A stretch of DNA of 58,303 bases from a virus (IMGVR_UViG_3300003324_000049:1-58303); one strand, 5' to 3'. Counted from the stretch's first letter, positions 1 to 8,265 are shown. Program-made: numbers and translations. The notes: generated by a model not told the origin, from the letters alone.

Positions 1-1077
1 GGCTTCGATGAAGTTGAAGAACACATCAGTCTGAAGCATCATCTCAATCGGCTTGTAGCCTGAGTAGTAATCCCGTCCCATACTCCGGTAGACCTCAAGA
101 CAGTGATGCGCAATCGCACCAAGCTCGAAATCAATCTGCGAGACTAGCGCCTGGTACCTACGAGGCGAGAGTCGTGCACCGGAAGGATGGACGTCGATCA
201 TTCGTCGAATAAGACCCGACTTAGCATCCGTGATTTTGACAGGCTTGTTAGTCGCCATAATCAGGAACGATCGAATCCGCATAGTGTGTTGCGGCTTATA
301 CTTCTCATTAATCGTCATAGCATCATGACCGACTACGGCGTTCAACTTAGTGTTGTCTTCCAGTCGTGACATGTCGCCATCGGGATCGATTGCTACAAGC
401 GGGTTTGATCGAAATGCTTCAGTGGCGAAGGCGCTATTCCCAGTCAACGCTTTAGCATCGAATGTAGAGTAGTAACCTTCAAAGAGCTTCATGATGATTT
501 CGAGAATCGTACCCTTACCAGCGCCGGGAGCTCCATAGAAGACCAAGAACTTCTGAATCTTCTTGGAGTCTCCCGACACAATGGCACCGATAGCCCAAAG
601 AATCTTTGCGGCTTCATCAGGTTCGTAAAGGGTGTGGATGATCTCATCAAAAGCGCTGTGATCTCCGGGAGCCAAAGGATATGGTAGACGACGGCTTACG
701 TAGTCGCCTTTCTTTACCTCTGTGTTGCTAAAGGTCAGGTTCTCGTCAAGTTCCTTTGCCGAATCAGACAAGTGTCCAATGTAGTTACGAAACTTCAGCC
801 AGCTACTGCTACTAAAGTCATTCATGTACTTAACAGATATGACTCCGTTATGACGCTTCCTGACTTCATCCCGCCGCTTCTCGAGCATAGCGTCCACAAG
901 ACGTGGAACGTCGTACTCGTCTGTCGACCACATTTCTGCTTCGTGATCGTACACAGCATAGAAGCTTTTGCCTCGAACCATAAGGTCCTTCGACCGCATG
1001 ACTTTAAAGTCCGGCCTAATCTCAATCTTGTCATCTTTGCCCGGGGCTTCAATGACGCGACAGAAATCCAAATCCAT
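1..1077 (-). CDS. SF3 (D5-like) helicase part of a helicase-primase-DNA polymerase polypeptide (5' part, cut by window edge)
   Basis: Starts at ATG 1077 and stays open to base 1. Because the window ends repeat each other, the frame continues without a stop into the polymerase gene at the right edge, giving one protein of about 1274 residues. This part carries an ATPase core: Walker A GAPGAGKGT at residues 182-190, an acidic Walker B-like IDPDGD at about 230-235, and a sensor-like ATNKP at 275-279, followed by an arginine-rich stretch. This order is typical of superfamily 3/D5-type phage helicases that unwind the fork. Residues 1-130 are a less conserved N-terminal region. The helicase call is firm by motif; joining to the polymerase rests on the 25-base overlap. 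Confidence 0.85.
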   Translation of the reverse strand, partial: MDLDFCRVIEAPGKDDKIEIRPDFKVMRSKDLMVRGKSFYAVYDHEAEMWSTDEYDVPRLVDAMLEKRRDEVRKRHNGVISVKYMNDFSSSSWLKFRNYIGHLSDSAKELDENLTFSNTEVKKGDYVSRRLPYPLAPGDHSAFDEIIHTLYEPDEAAKILWAIGAIVSGDSKKIQKFLVFYGAPGAGKGTILEIIMKLFEGYYSTFDAKALTGNSAFATEAFRSNPLVAIDPDGDMSRLEDNTKLNAVVGHDAMTINEKYKPQHTMRIRSFLIMATNKPVKITDAKSGLIRRMIDVHPSGARLSPRRYQALVSQIDFELGAIAHHCLEVYRSMGRDYYSGYKPIEMMLQTDVFFNFIEA

Positions 1078-1101
1078 ATTTCCCTCCTCTCCCGGAGCTA
1101 G

Positions 1102-1662
1102 TTATGAGACATCCGAGAGATCAGTACTCTCGAGCAAATATGCCTGCAGTTGATACCAAAGATTGACTTGCGTCTGATCATGTCTTGCATGTTTTAGAGG
1201 GAATATCCCCCCAACTCCATTCTTGTCATATTCTCGGTCGAGCCACCTTCTAACAACAGCATCGACCTCCTCCTTGACAATTTGGGAGTAGACACTGTCG
1301 CTATAGCTCTGAAGTCCTAGGTTGCGAATGAACTTCCAGAACCAATTGCCGGGCTCTTCATCAACTTCAAAAGCAGCCCGGCAGGCAAGACCGATCATTA
1401 CCTCGAGTACTGAAGCCTCACGCCACTGCCAACTTATCTCCACGTCTTCAATATCGCATTCATCGAAGAACTGATCTTGAAGACTTTTACCATCCTCAGC
1501 ACGATTCTTGTCATCGCGCATAGGATATGTAAAGGGCATTGTGTATAGCTGTTTTGCGAGTTCCCAGTATGTGGTTCTTGGGTTCTTGTTAGATACAGAT
1601 CCTATGAACCTTTTGTAAAGCCACTCGAGATATAGGTCGTCTAACGTCCCTTCGTTATTCAC
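1102..1662 (-). CDS. conserved phage protein of unknown function
   Basis: 186 residues from a GTG start preceded by AGAGGTGA. It is rich in Trp and aromatic residues, has no membrane segment and no recognisable catalytic motif. It lies 6 bases after the stop of the membrane-anchored gene at 1669-2490 and 24 bases before the helicase-polymerase start, so the three are probably co-transcribed. Function unknown; the position suggests early expression with replication genes. Confidence 0.75.
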   Translation of the reverse strand: MNNEGTLDDLYLEWLYKRFIGSVSNKNPRTTYWELAKQLYTMPFTYPMRDDKNRAEDGKSLQDQFFDECDIEDVEISWQWREASVLEVMIGLACRAAFEVDEEPGNWFWKFIRNLGLQSYSDSVYSQIVKEEVDAVVRRWLDREYDKNGVGGIFPLKHARHDQTQVNLWYQLQAYLLESTDLSDVS

Positions 1663-1668
1663 TCACCT

Positions 1669-2490
1669 CTACCTCATTTTCCTGAGTTTGTTCTTGGGAA
1701 GGTTGTTCATGTCCTCTTCTTCCGGGTCGAAACCGAGGACATTCTTCGAATATGATCCGAGATCGAGAGTTACCTCGAAGTCCGCCATAACACGTTCATT
1801 ACGAACGTGAAGAACTCGAGGGTCACCTGATGCCAAACCAAAGAACCGGAGGTTGTCTTCCCCAACGGTCCCTTCGAGATCGGGAATGTACTGTCGTCCT
1901 TCATCAGCAAGAGTGTTGTCTTGCTTGTAGTAGGTGATCGACAGCTTTTCAAAAGTGGGCTCGTCAATCCGGAACTCTTCTTCCGTAATGACATATGGGA
2001 AATCAGGATCGCGGTCCCATGTCGTTACATCGTTCGGATCATTACGATCGGGATTGACAACTCGGATATTGTGCACGTACTCGACGTCCTCTCTAAGGTC
2101 GTCCTCCACCTCATTAGGTGTTGGGAATGGTTCGTCCCCCGCTGACGTGTAAACTGGTGGTACATAATTCGGATCTCGTTTGAGTACTACGTCTTCCGCG
2201 TTGACGTAGCCGAGAGTTACTGCCTTTTCTGCAACGCTTTCCGGAGTAACCCCGTCGTGATCGTCTGCCTCAGGCTCTTTTTCAATGTCTTCCTCGGTGT
2301 CAGGATTCCAATCAGCCCTGGCTTGCGCGGCATCTTCGTCCCTAAGACGGCGGAACATAGTCTTGACACCTTCGATTTCGGCTTCCGTCTCACGCCGAAC
2401 TTTTCTTTCAGCAATGAAGTAGCCAACTCCTCCACCAATACAGAGCCCAGCTGCCAGAGCAATTCCGATTTTGACATTTTCATTTGCCAT
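1669..2490 (-). CDS. membrane-anchored acidic protein, unknown function
   Basis: 273 residues. An N-terminal hydrophobic segment (about residues 8-26, rich in Gly/Ala) is followed by a charged, probably helical stretch (27-60), a long acidic linker (60-120) and a C-terminal domain (about 165-260) rich in Tyr and acidic residues. The topology suggests one membrane anchor with a large soluble domain. The neighbours 2740-3714 and 3733-4023 are also membrane proteins, so this belongs to a membrane-associated module. I do not recognise an enzyme family. Confidence 0.75.
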   Translation of the reverse strand: MANENVKIGIALAAGLCIGGGVGYFIAERKVRRETEAEIEGVKTMFRRLRDEDAAQARADWNPDTEEDIEKEPEADDHDGVTPESVAEKAVTLGYVNAEDVVLKRDPNYVPPVYTSAGDEPFPTPNEVEDDLREDVEYVHNIRVVNPDRNDPNDVTTWDRDPDFPYVITEEEFRIDEPTFEKLSITYYKQDNTLADEGRQYIPDLEGTVGEDNLRFFGLASGDPRVLHVRNERVMADFEVTLDLGSYSKNVLGFDPEEEDMNNLPKNKLRKMR

Positions 2491-2501
2491 ACCTTTCTCG
2501 C

Positions 2502-2642
2502 CTACTTGTTCTTACGGGGAGCGCGCTTGCTGTTCAGCTCTTTCTGCAGAGCGCGCAGACCTTCATGCTCACGGAACGCAGGGTTACGAACCGGGGCAGA
2601 CGGCTTCTTCTTTGCAACGGTAACTTCAGACGGCTTCGTCAT
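2502..2642 (-). CDS. small basic protein, 46 aa
   Basis: ATG at 2642, stop at 2502, 11 bases before the start of 1669-2490. It is rich in Lys, Arg and Pro (N-terminal repeats of AKKKPS type) with a basic C-terminus, which could bind nucleic acid or a membrane surface. It lies just downstream of the hairpin at 2691-2729 and is probably a short real gene. Function unknown. Confidence 0.55.
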   Translation of the reverse strand: MTKPSEVTVAKKKPSAPVRNPAFREHEGLRALQKELNSKRAPRKNK

Positions 2643-2687
2643 TTTTCTGAGACTCTTTCTTTACATCAAAATAAGGGGCGAATAAAA

Positions 2688-2732
2688 CAACGAGTGGTGT
2701 GCCACACATATTTGCAGCACACCACTCGGAAA
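2688..2732 (-). terminator. rho-independent terminator after the 2740-3714 gene
   Basis: Minus-strand GAGTGGTGTG pairs perfectly with CACACCACTC across a 16-base loop, followed by a T-rich run (GTTGTTTTATT). It sits directly after the stop at 2740. Confidence 0.8.
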
Positions 2733-2739
2733 TTGCAAG

Positions 2740-3714
2740 TTACAGTTTGTCGTGAATGACGCCGTCGACGTTGAAGTCGATCCAGCAAGAACGCTCGAAG
2801 CCGTTCACGAAGTCACGAACACCGGCCTTCTCGATCTCGTCAAGACCGAGATCAATGCAACCATCCTTGGAATCCTCATGATCGCGACGAAGCCAGCCGA
2901 CAATCTGACCTTCCGTTGTTGCCGGGAAACCAAGAGATTCGTAGACATCATTCAGGAACAGGTATCCCCGAGCATTGAGTCGATCATTCAACCAGTTCTG
3001 CTGGTGTGCAAGAGTCAGCTGGTTTTGACCCGGAACCTTTGACCAAAGGTCGTTGTGCTCATCGAAGACACGAGCGTACGGAGAACGACCGTTTTTCCAG
3101 TCGATGTCCAGAACCTTCTTGGTCCCAACCTGGTTCCCTTCTTCATCGAAGTCGGGAATCTCCTTCTCGACGATGCCGAAGCGGATCTGCTTTTCCTTCT
3201 CCTCACCGAACTCATCCGAAACTGCCCGACGGTAGTTCTCGAATGCCGTTTCAGTTGCCTTGAGGGCAGCTGCAATTGCAACCTGACGCTGGCTCATGAT
3301 GCCGTGGGCGCCGAGGAGTGCGCCGATTGAGAGAACACCCACAGACAGAGCCGGAGTGTAGAGCTTCAAGATATCGACGCCACGCTTGACATAGGCCTTC
3401 GTGAGAGCCTTGTTGAACTCGGTCTCTGAGTCGAACTCGTTCACGGAACGACGATCCTTGACATCAGCGATGTCCTGTTCGGCCTTCTCGACAACTGTCT
3501 CGAGCTTCAGAGTTGCCTTGCAGGCGAGGACTCCAGCGGTTACCACACCGGCTACACCGGCCACCATGAGGATCTCAGGGCTGAAACGCTTGACCTTGCC
3601 AACACCCTTGAAGAACAGGGAAGTTGCCGTGGTTGCGATCTTCTGCGCAGGCTCTGCTGCTGCGGCGACGGTTTCCGCTACGTCGTGTACCGTGTTTGCC
3701 ACTTCGTTACTCAT
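2740..3714 (-). CDS. DUF6353-like phage membrane protein (paralogue 1)
   Basis: 324 residues. Hydrophobic segments lie at about residues 45-65 (in a context of Pro-Glu-Ile-Leu and Gly/Val/Ala runs) and 120-140. A charged connecting helix follows, then a soluble C-terminal domain with many acidic and aromatic residues. The same layout, with similar membrane segments, is seen in 7361-8122, so the two are paralogues. The family is found in many phages of Gram-positive bacteria but has no established function. Start chosen at the first ATG, after TCAGGAGAAAAC. A strong terminator follows. Confidence 0.75.
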   Translation of the reverse strand: MSNEVANTVHDVAETVAAAAEPAQKIATTATSLFFKGVGKVKRFSPEILMVAGVAGVVTAGVLACKATLKLETVVEKAEQDIADVKDRRSVNEFDSETEFNKALTKAYVKRGVDILKLYTPALSVGVLSIGALLGAHGIMSQRQVAIAAALKATETAFENYRRAVSDEFGEEKEKQIRFGIVEKEIPDFDEEGNQVGTKKVLDIDWKNGRSPYARVFDEHNDLWSKVPGQNQLTLAHQQNWLNDRLNARGYLFLNDVYESLGFPATTEGQIVGWLRRDHEDSKDGCIDLGLDEIEKAGVRDFVNGFERSCWIDFNVDGVIHDKL

Positions 3715-3732
3715 TTTCTGTTTTCTCCTGAA

Positions 3733-4023
3733 TTATTCTTTGACCATGCGGTCAAGAGCTCGTGCAAGTACGGGCATGTTCTTGCGTACTTCTTCTTGCA
3801 TTTTCTTGTGGTAACGAGGAAAATCACCAGGCTCCGACCATGCCATCAGGACAGCTGCCCCTGATGGAATATCGTCGTACTGGGTCAAATCCACATTTGC
3901 CTCAATAGTGGAATCGAGCTCCTTCTTCGTCCTACGTCGAAGGAGCACCTCCCCGAGTGCATAGAGAATCGCAATCAGAGCTACGATTCCCGCTAGCACT
4001 ACAAATTTGTCATCGATGATCAT
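3733..4023 (-). CDS. small single-pass membrane protein
   Basis: 96 residues with one N-terminal membrane segment (about residues 7-27) followed by basic RRRTKK, a positive-inside signal, and a soluble tail of about 65 residues. GGGGAGAAATACG precedes the ATG. Located 18 bases before the DUF6353-like gene. Function unknown. Confidence 0.7.
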   Translation of the reverse strand: MIIDDKFVVLAGIVALIAILYALGEVLLRRRTKKELDSTIEANVDLTQYDDIPSGAAVLMAWSEPGDFPRYHKKMQEEVRKNMPVLARALDRMVKE

Positions 4024-4049
4024 CGTATTTCTCCCCTGTTCAGCAATCG

Positions 4050-4064
4050 CATGTAGACTACATG
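4050..4064. promoter_or_regulatory. perfect 15-bp palindrome upstream of the 3733-4023 gene
   Basis: CATGTAG-A-CTACATG on the plus strand, with a minus-strand TCGCAAAAATG block about 25 bases upstream that resembles the cassette promoters further along. The position between terminator and gene suggests an operator or promoter element. Confidence 0.4.
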
Positions 4065-4089
4065 GATCTGAGCATCCGACATTTTTGCG

Positions 4090-4136
4090 ATTTTAAGCGA
4101 GCCAGGATATCGCTCCAATACCTTGGCTCGCTTCTG
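4090..4136 (-). terminator. rho-independent terminator after the 4138-4347 gene
   Basis: Minus-strand AAGCGAGCCA pairs with TGGCTCGCTT across a loop of about 19 bases and is followed by AAAATCG. It begins immediately after the stop at 4138. Confidence 0.65.
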
Positions 4137-4137
4137 T

Positions 4138-4347
4138 TCAGGCGACACGACGCCAGTAGACGATTACGCCTCCTGCAGTTTGGTCATAGACCGTCCCAAA
4201 TTCAAACTCAGGATGATCCATGCACGCTTTGGAGAAAGCGTCTGATGCTGCTTGAAGTACGTCTGTATGCATCATCACAAGCACAGACTCTGGAATAAAC
4301 TTCTTTCCAGAGTCCTGCTTGAGATCTTCTTGTGAGACCAGTTCCAT
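4138..4347 (-). CDS. small conserved hypothetical protein, 69 aa
   Basis: ATG at 4347 directly follows the TAA of 4348-5046, so translation is probably coupled. No membrane segment or catalytic motif is visible. The C-terminal half, with Phe/Tyr and a VIVYW stretch, suggests a small beta-containing fold. Function unknown. Confidence 0.65.
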   Translation of the reverse strand: MELVSQEDLKQDSGKKFIPESVLVMMHTDVLQAASDAFSKACMDHPEFEFGTVYDQTAGGVIVYWRRVA

Positions 4348-5046
4348 TTACTGCATCTCGATCGGAGCGGGGAGAAGCAGAATGAATCCTTCTCGAACCT
4401 TCTGAACACGAGCGCCGTTGAGCGATGCTGCATCCCAACCGAACTTCTGATCGGTGAAGCCGGTTCCAGTGATCTCGAGAGCATCGTAAAGATCTGCTAC
4501 AGGAACGACGCCGAAGTCCTCGACTGCACTCTTGAGTGTTTCCAGAACCTCTTCAGCACGATCTCGATCTTGGAATACAACATTGGAGAAGTCAAACTGC
4601 TGACGTTCACGATCGCTCAGAGTTGGACCAGGACCGCCAACAATCCGAGTCTGTGTGCTGACGCTGTTGTAGTTCGTCCCACGAATTCGAGTAGCACCAC
4701 CACTCACGATCGTCTGCGCAAGCGAAGAGGTCGAGGAGCGACGACGTCCACTTTCACCGTAGATCGAGCGCTGAGCACCTTCGTTGACGATATCGAAGAG
4801 GAGGTCTTTTGCATTTGGGACAATTACTTCAAGCAGGACTGCCGTTGCGACCATCTTGAAGTTTTGTCCGCCAAAGCTCTTACGAATCCTCGAACCGAGA
4901 GTCGGCTTTGTCGAGACGAGATTTACGCCCTCAAATTTCTTCAGACGAGGTCCTGCTTTGACAGCCGCTTCTTCAGCAGCGATTTGCTTGTCGAGCTTGC
5001 TGTTGCCCTGATAATTAATCTTGGGCCCGGGTACTGCAGATGACAT
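4348..5046 (-). CDS. conserved phage protein with a central hydrophobic segment
   Basis: 232 residues. The N-terminal 60 residues are basic. A hydrophobic stretch (about 65-85, including MVATAVLLEVIV) is followed by a Ser/Arg-rich linker with IYGESGRRRSS, and an acidic C-terminal domain (about 145-230). It belongs to the same leftward group as the other membrane proteins. Similar architecture recurs in phages of Gram-positive hosts, but I know of no assigned function. Confidence 0.7.
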   Translation of the reverse strand: MSSAVPGPKINYQGNSKLDKQIAAEEAAVKAGPRLKKFEGVNLVSTKPTLGSRIRKSFGGQNFKMVATAVLLEVIVPNAKDLLFDIVNEGAQRSIYGESGRRRSSTSSLAQTIVSGGATRIRGTNYNSVSTQTRIVGGPGPTLSDRERQQFDFSNVVFQDRDRAEEVLETLKSAVEDFGVVPVADLYDALEITGTGFTDQKFGWDAASLNGARVQKVREGFILLLPAPIEMQ

Positions 5047-5091
5047 TTGTAATCCTTAAATTAGGGGCGTACGTCGAGGCAACTCGATATA

Positions 5092-5430
5092 CTACTTGGA
5101 GTCTTTGTCGTTCTTCTTGGACTTGTCGACGAGCTCATTGAGCCACACATTCATTTTCTCGACATCGTCGAAGGTCTGGTCGATCTTCTTGTCAGCATAT
5201 TTGACAGCCTGTTCGGATGCCATGCCAGCGAGAGCAGCCGCGCCTGCCGGAATTGCGTACTTCTGAAATGTCTTCCAAACAGTGACTGCCGCCGGAATAT
5301 GGCGAATGGTGAAAGGAGCGACCTTGGGGACACTTGATTTTGCAGCATAACCGACGATTGTGCTAACACCGGAAGATACGAGCATGGTGCTAACCATTTT
5401 GGTTGTACTTACAAGCACGGGACTGATCAT
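5092..5430 (-). CDS. membrane-associated small protein, 112 aa
   Basis: Two moderately hydrophobic segments (about residues 10-30 and 60-75, Ala/Gly-rich) followed by a Lys/Asp-rich tail. ATTTC-TCCTT complement (AAGGAGAAATAAG) precedes the ATG, a strong ribosome binding site. It sits between the 232-aa and 207-aa genes in the early membrane module. Function unknown. Confidence 0.7.
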   Translation of the reverse strand: MISPVLVSTTKMVSTMLVSSGVSTIVGYAAKSSVPKVAPFTIRHIPAAVTVWKTFQKYAIPAGAAALAGMASEQAVKYADKKIDQTFDDVEKMNVWLNELVDKSKKNDKDSK

Positions 5431-5521
5431 CTTATTTCTCCTTTAAGAAGCGGGGCACAATCTTCTGTCATTTAAAATCGACCCAATGGGCATTCGGGTG
5501 ATCCCCCTGTATATTTTGGTG

Positions 5522-6145
5522 TTACTTCTGAGAAAGAGCTGCCATGAGCTCTTCACGAGTCATCGAGCCGTAGTCCGGCTTTGCGACTTCAGTTGTAGCT
5601 TCCTGTCCCGTAGGACCGGACTCAAGAACTGCGGGGGCAGCCTCGAGTACTACAGGCTGTTCTGCCGGAAGATCGGGCACCTTCTCGACAGTGGTCTTCG
5701 GCTTTTCCTGCTTCTGACGGAAGCCCTGCATCTGCTCCATCGACCGAATGCGAGGATCGTTCTGCTTCTTCGCTTCCTCAGCGAGTTCTGCCGGAACGAT
5801 GGCGTTGACGAATTCGGCTGCCTTACCTGCGTCAGTCACGAGTTCCACGTACAGAACGTCGTATGCCGCAGTGTGAGAGAAGTCTTCAGCAAGCTTCTCG
5901 GACTTGACGAAGCGCTTGCCGTCTTCCGACTTTTCACCGTAGGCCTTGAAGATGATGGACTTGAAGGTGTCCATGATCAGCTTGCCATTCTGCGAATCGA
6001 CTACCTTCTCGAGGTAGGAGACGAAGCTGTTTCCTTCGGCGGTCAGCTCGAGCTCGATGATCTCTGCCTTCGTGAGGTTAAAGTAGAAGTCCTCGGTGTG
6101 CTCGACATCATTGAAGTCGGTGTAGGTGATTGCTTTCTTCAGCAT
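5522..6145 (-). CDS. conserved phage protein, possibly tail-assembly-chaperone-like
   Basis: 207 residues. The first 125 form a compact acidic domain with a beta start (KKAITYTDFNDVEHTEDF) and several helices; the rest is a Pro/Ala/Glu-rich tail ending in a short helix. The N-terminal domain resembles a widespread phage family sometimes annotated as tail chaperone. It lies far from the tail genes, which have their own candidate chaperone at 28426, so the role is uncertain. Confidence 0.65.
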   Translation of the reverse strand: MLKKAITYTDFNDVEHTEDFYFNLTKAEIIELELTAEGNSFVSYLEKVVDSQNGKLIMDTFKSIIFKAYGEKSEDGKRFVKSEKLAEDFSHTAAYDVLYVELVTDAGKAAEFVNAIVPAELAEEAKKQNDPRIRSMEQMQGFRQKQEKPKTTVEKVPDLPAEQPVVLEAAPAVLESGPTGQEATTEVAKPDYGSMTREELMAALSQK

Positions 6146-6280
6146 TTAGTTGTTTTCTTCCGTTTCGAAAATGGCTTGGATTTTGGTACCGCATTCGACA
6201 AAGTCGTCGGTTTCGGGATCGAGGGCTACACCAATGCAGATATTGGTCTTGCCGTTCTTACACTCGGGGCAGAGAGGCAT
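6146..6280 (-). CDS. zinc-ribbon-like microprotein, 44 aa
   Basis: Contains CPEC near the N-terminus, then Cys at about 15 and 31, a possible four-cysteine metal site. Start ATG 6280 lies inside the 3' end of the preceding gene (23-base overlap); an upstream in-frame ATG at 6298 is an alternative. Ends next to the start of 5522-6145. Function unknown. Confidence 0.6.
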   Translation of the reverse strand: MPLCPECKNGKTNICIGVALDPETDDFVECGTKIQAIFETEENN

Positions 6281-6581
6281 TGTACGCCAGCAGCCCTTCA
6301 TAAGAGGAGTCGGAGAATCCTCGGTTGACATCCTTGATGTACTGGTCGACGTACGTCTCCTGCTTAACGCCGTTGTACGTCACCTCCCAGTAAAAACCAT
6401 TGACGATGTCTGTACTAACCATTGCCTTCCAATTACCGAGAACCTTGACGAACCAGACGATATAGAAGTCTTCCGGAATGGTCTGCATATCCGAAGTTTC
6501 AAACCTCTGGTTAAAGGTTTCGGCTACAAGGGCCTTAGCCTTCTTGATGTACTGGTCGTGATCTACTGCTTCTTCAGGCAT
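6258..6581 (-). CDS. conserved hypothetical protein, 107 aa
   Basis: Good ribosome binding site AGAGGAAAAA before ATG 6581, located right after the T-run of the terminator at 6592-6639. Predicted soluble with mixed helix and strand, rich in Tyr, Trp and Val; no motif recognised. First gene of the 5.5-6.6 kb group. Confidence 0.7.
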   Translation of the reverse strand: MPEEAVDHDQYIKKAKALVAETFNQRFETSDMQTIPEDFYIVWFVKVLGNWKAMVSTDIVNGFYWEVTYNGVKQETYVDQYIKDVNRGFSDSSYEGLLAYNASLPRV

Positions 6582-6591
6582 TTTTTCCTCT

Positions 6592-6639
6592 CAAAAAAAG
6601 ACTAGGAGTGTATGTAAATTTCTCTACATACACTCCTAG
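6592..6639 (-). terminator. strong rho-independent terminator
   Basis: A perfect 15-bp stem, CTAGGAGTGTATGTA with TACATACACTCCTAG, loop of 8 bases, followed on the minus strand by a run of seven T. It separates 6646-6837 from 6258-6581. Confidence 0.9.
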
Positions 6640-6645
6640 GGGACA

Positions 6646-6837
6646 TCAGTCGGTTTCGGGATTGGTTTCGGTGATCGAGCCGTTTTCCTCGACGACTTCG
6701 CCAACGACGATCTCTTCTTCAGGCTTCACGAGGAGGGCGCCAGCGACAAGGCCGAGGGCGATTCCTCCCACGAGCAGAGCCTTCCGAGCAATGATCTGCT
6801 TGTTGGTCGATACGAGGGTGGTGATCTTCTTGATCAT
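6646..6837 (-). CDS. single-pass membrane protein, 63 aa
   Basis: Basic N-terminus, membrane segment at about residues 20-37 (Gly/Ala/Leu-rich), then an acidic tail with repeated Glu and Thr. This charge layout predicts N-in, C-out. CTTGAAAGGATAAAATC precedes the ATG. Directly followed by a strong terminator. Function unknown. Confidence 0.7.
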   Translation of the reverse strand: MIKKITTLVSTNKQIIARKALLVGGIALGLVAGALLVKPEEEIVVGEVVEENGSITETNPETD

Positions 6838-6895
6838 GATTTTATCCTTTCAAGATAGACAGGGTGTCCATTATAGGACACGTTAAATTTGCGAC

Positions 6896-7354
6896 TTAGT
6901 CACGAAGGTGTTCGTAACCGTTCGGGACATGCGAGTGGATATTTGCCGCAATGGATGCTGTAGTGGGCGGGGCAGTCAACCTCTCTCGAATTTCAGCAAG
7001 TTGAGGATCTTCAGAACCTTCCGACTGATCACACTTGTCGAAGAGTTCCCGACCCTCCTCCTCAACAATTGCACGAAGAAGTAGAAGGTAGTTGATGTGA
7101 TCCGTGATCTTCTCATTCCAAGTATCAAACGAGGCAAGATTTTCCGCATCACACAGGTCATATACCGATACTGTGTGCTTGAGCATCATTCCTGAAAGAG
7201 CCTGACGAGGAGTCTGACCACGAAGCCCGGCAGCTTTCTTGAAGCTTTCGAGCTTATCGCCTTCCGGATTGTAGTGCTCATTCTTGTCACGAAGCATGTC
7301 GAGCGAACGCTGAACCTGCTCCGTAACTACTGAGGTGAACTGCTTTGAATCCAT
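6896..7354 (-). CDS. nucleotide modification-associated / MazG-like domain protein
   Basis: 152 residues. The pattern FKKAAGLRG (about residues 38-46), TPRQALSGMMLKH (48-60), SVYDL and the W-EKI-DHINYLLLL helix (80-97) matches the phage domain linked to MazG-like pyrophosphatases and nucleotide-modification gene sets. Such proteins probably act on or sense nucleotides. No partner base-modification enzyme is evident nearby, so the substrate is open. Confidence 0.6.
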   Translation of the reverse strand: MDSKQFTSVVTEQVQRSLDMLRDKNEHYNPEGDKLESFKKAAGLRGQTPRQALSGMMLKHTVSVYDLCDAENLASFDTWNEKITDHINYLLLLRAIVEEEGRELFDKCDQSEGSEDPQLAEIRERLTAPPTTASIAANIHSHVPNGYEHLRD

Positions 7355-7360
7355 ATTTCC

Positions 7361-8122
7361 TTATCCGAATCGGTTGTAATCGCGAATTGGGTTCTTCCAG
7401 TAGTCGATAACGACACAAGGTCGTCCATCTGCTGTGAGGACTGCTGAGTACCGAACTTCCAACTTGTTGTCGTGAGTCCATCCAACTTCATCCCCAACAA
7501 CACTCCCAGGAACAGACAAACGATTAAAGAAATCGTTAAGAGAAGCGTAGTCTTGTCCATAAATCTGTTCGTTGATGTCGTTGACTGCACTTCGGACCGA
7601 TTCATAATCGGACTCAAAGTAAGTCTTGGTGTAGTTGTCGAGAAAGAGCGAGCGGCCACCACCAGTCACAATGACTGAACTTTCGGATACCGGGTTCCTA
7701 CGCACGACATCCTGCATGACTTCGTCGTGGATCTTCGTCTCTTTCTTTTCGCCAAGTTGCTCAACAACCTTTTCACGATATTCCTTGAAGGCATATTCGC
7801 TGAGGCCTACGGCACTGGCAAGTGCAGCACTACGCTTAGTGCTCACAGTGTTCGCTCCAATAATGCAAGCGATGGTGGAGGCTCCAGTAACAGCCGCCGG
7901 GATATAGTGCTTGTATGTGAGCCGAACCTTTTCGACGAGAGTTATTTCGTCAGTCTGTTCGGACTGCGCATGGAGGATATCTTGGTGTGCCTTAGGCGCA
8001 GCCTTTCCTACGAGCACCGCAGTCGTGACTACACCAACAACAGCCACAGCCGTGAGGATAGCCGGAGAGTTGTCAGAGACAAGTTTCCGTGCCACCCCAG
8101 CATAGCGAGTGAGTCGTATCAT
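7361..8122 (-). CDS. DUF6353-like phage membrane protein (paralogue 2)
   Basis: 253 residues with two membrane segments: about 20-40 (PAILTAVAVVGVVTTAVLVG) and 72-90. A long charged helix joins them to a soluble C-terminal domain. It shares with 2740-3714 the order short N-terminus, Val/Gly/Ala segment, Lys/Ala-Pro-Lys stretch, second segment and aromatic C-terminal domain. Placed behind the small-RNA promoters at 8.15-8.6 kb, with a distant AAAGG upstream of ATG 8122. Function unknown; the duplication suggests that a multi-subunit membrane assembly is possible. Confidence 0.75.
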   Translation of the reverse strand: MIRLTRYAGVARKLVSDNSPAILTAVAVVGVVTTAVLVGKAAPKAHQDILHAQSEQTDEITLVEKVRLTYKHYIPAAVTGASTIACIIGANTVSTKRSAALASAVGLSEYAFKEYREKVVEQLGEKKETKIHDEVMQDVVRRNPVSESSVIVTGGGRSLFLDNYTKTYFESDYESVRSAVNDINEQIYGQDYASLNDFFNRLSVPGSVVGDEVGWTHDNKLEVRYSAVLTADGRPCVVIDYWKNPIRDYNRFG

Positions 8123-8148
8123 CAGTTTGGTTTAACCTTTCAAGAGTC

Positions 8149-8228
8149 AAAAAAATAATGAGAAGATGTAGTCTCTCTCTACTCGGACCCAGAACATTCC
8201 CTAGTAGCGGGCGATGATGGGGGTCTTC
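8149..8228 (-). ncRNA. short structured RNA A with own promoter and terminator
   Basis: Downstream of the promoter at 8234-8262 (-10 TATAAT). The predicted transcript folds with CTACT/AGTAG inside and a closing AGAAG/CTTCT helix, then runs into seven T at 8149-8155. No open frame of note. Not matched to any known RNA family. Confidence 0.45.
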
Positions 8229-8231
8229 TTC

Positions 8232-8264
8232 TCATTATAATCTTTGTTATTTTTGCGATAGGCA
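8232..8264 (-). promoter_or_regulatory. cassette-type promoter for RNA A
   Basis: Minus strand TCGCAAAAATAACA, 5 bases, TTATAATGAGAAG: matches the consensus of the small-gene promoters. Confidence 0.6.
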
Positions 8265-8265
8265 A

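Noticed and set aside
5486-6328. Long plus-strand open frames (also at 24794-25678, 28979-29953, 31159-31878)
   Set aside because: They mirror well-supported minus-strand genes and have repetitive Leu/Arg/Val/Ser composition typical of antisense frames; no ribosome sites fit.
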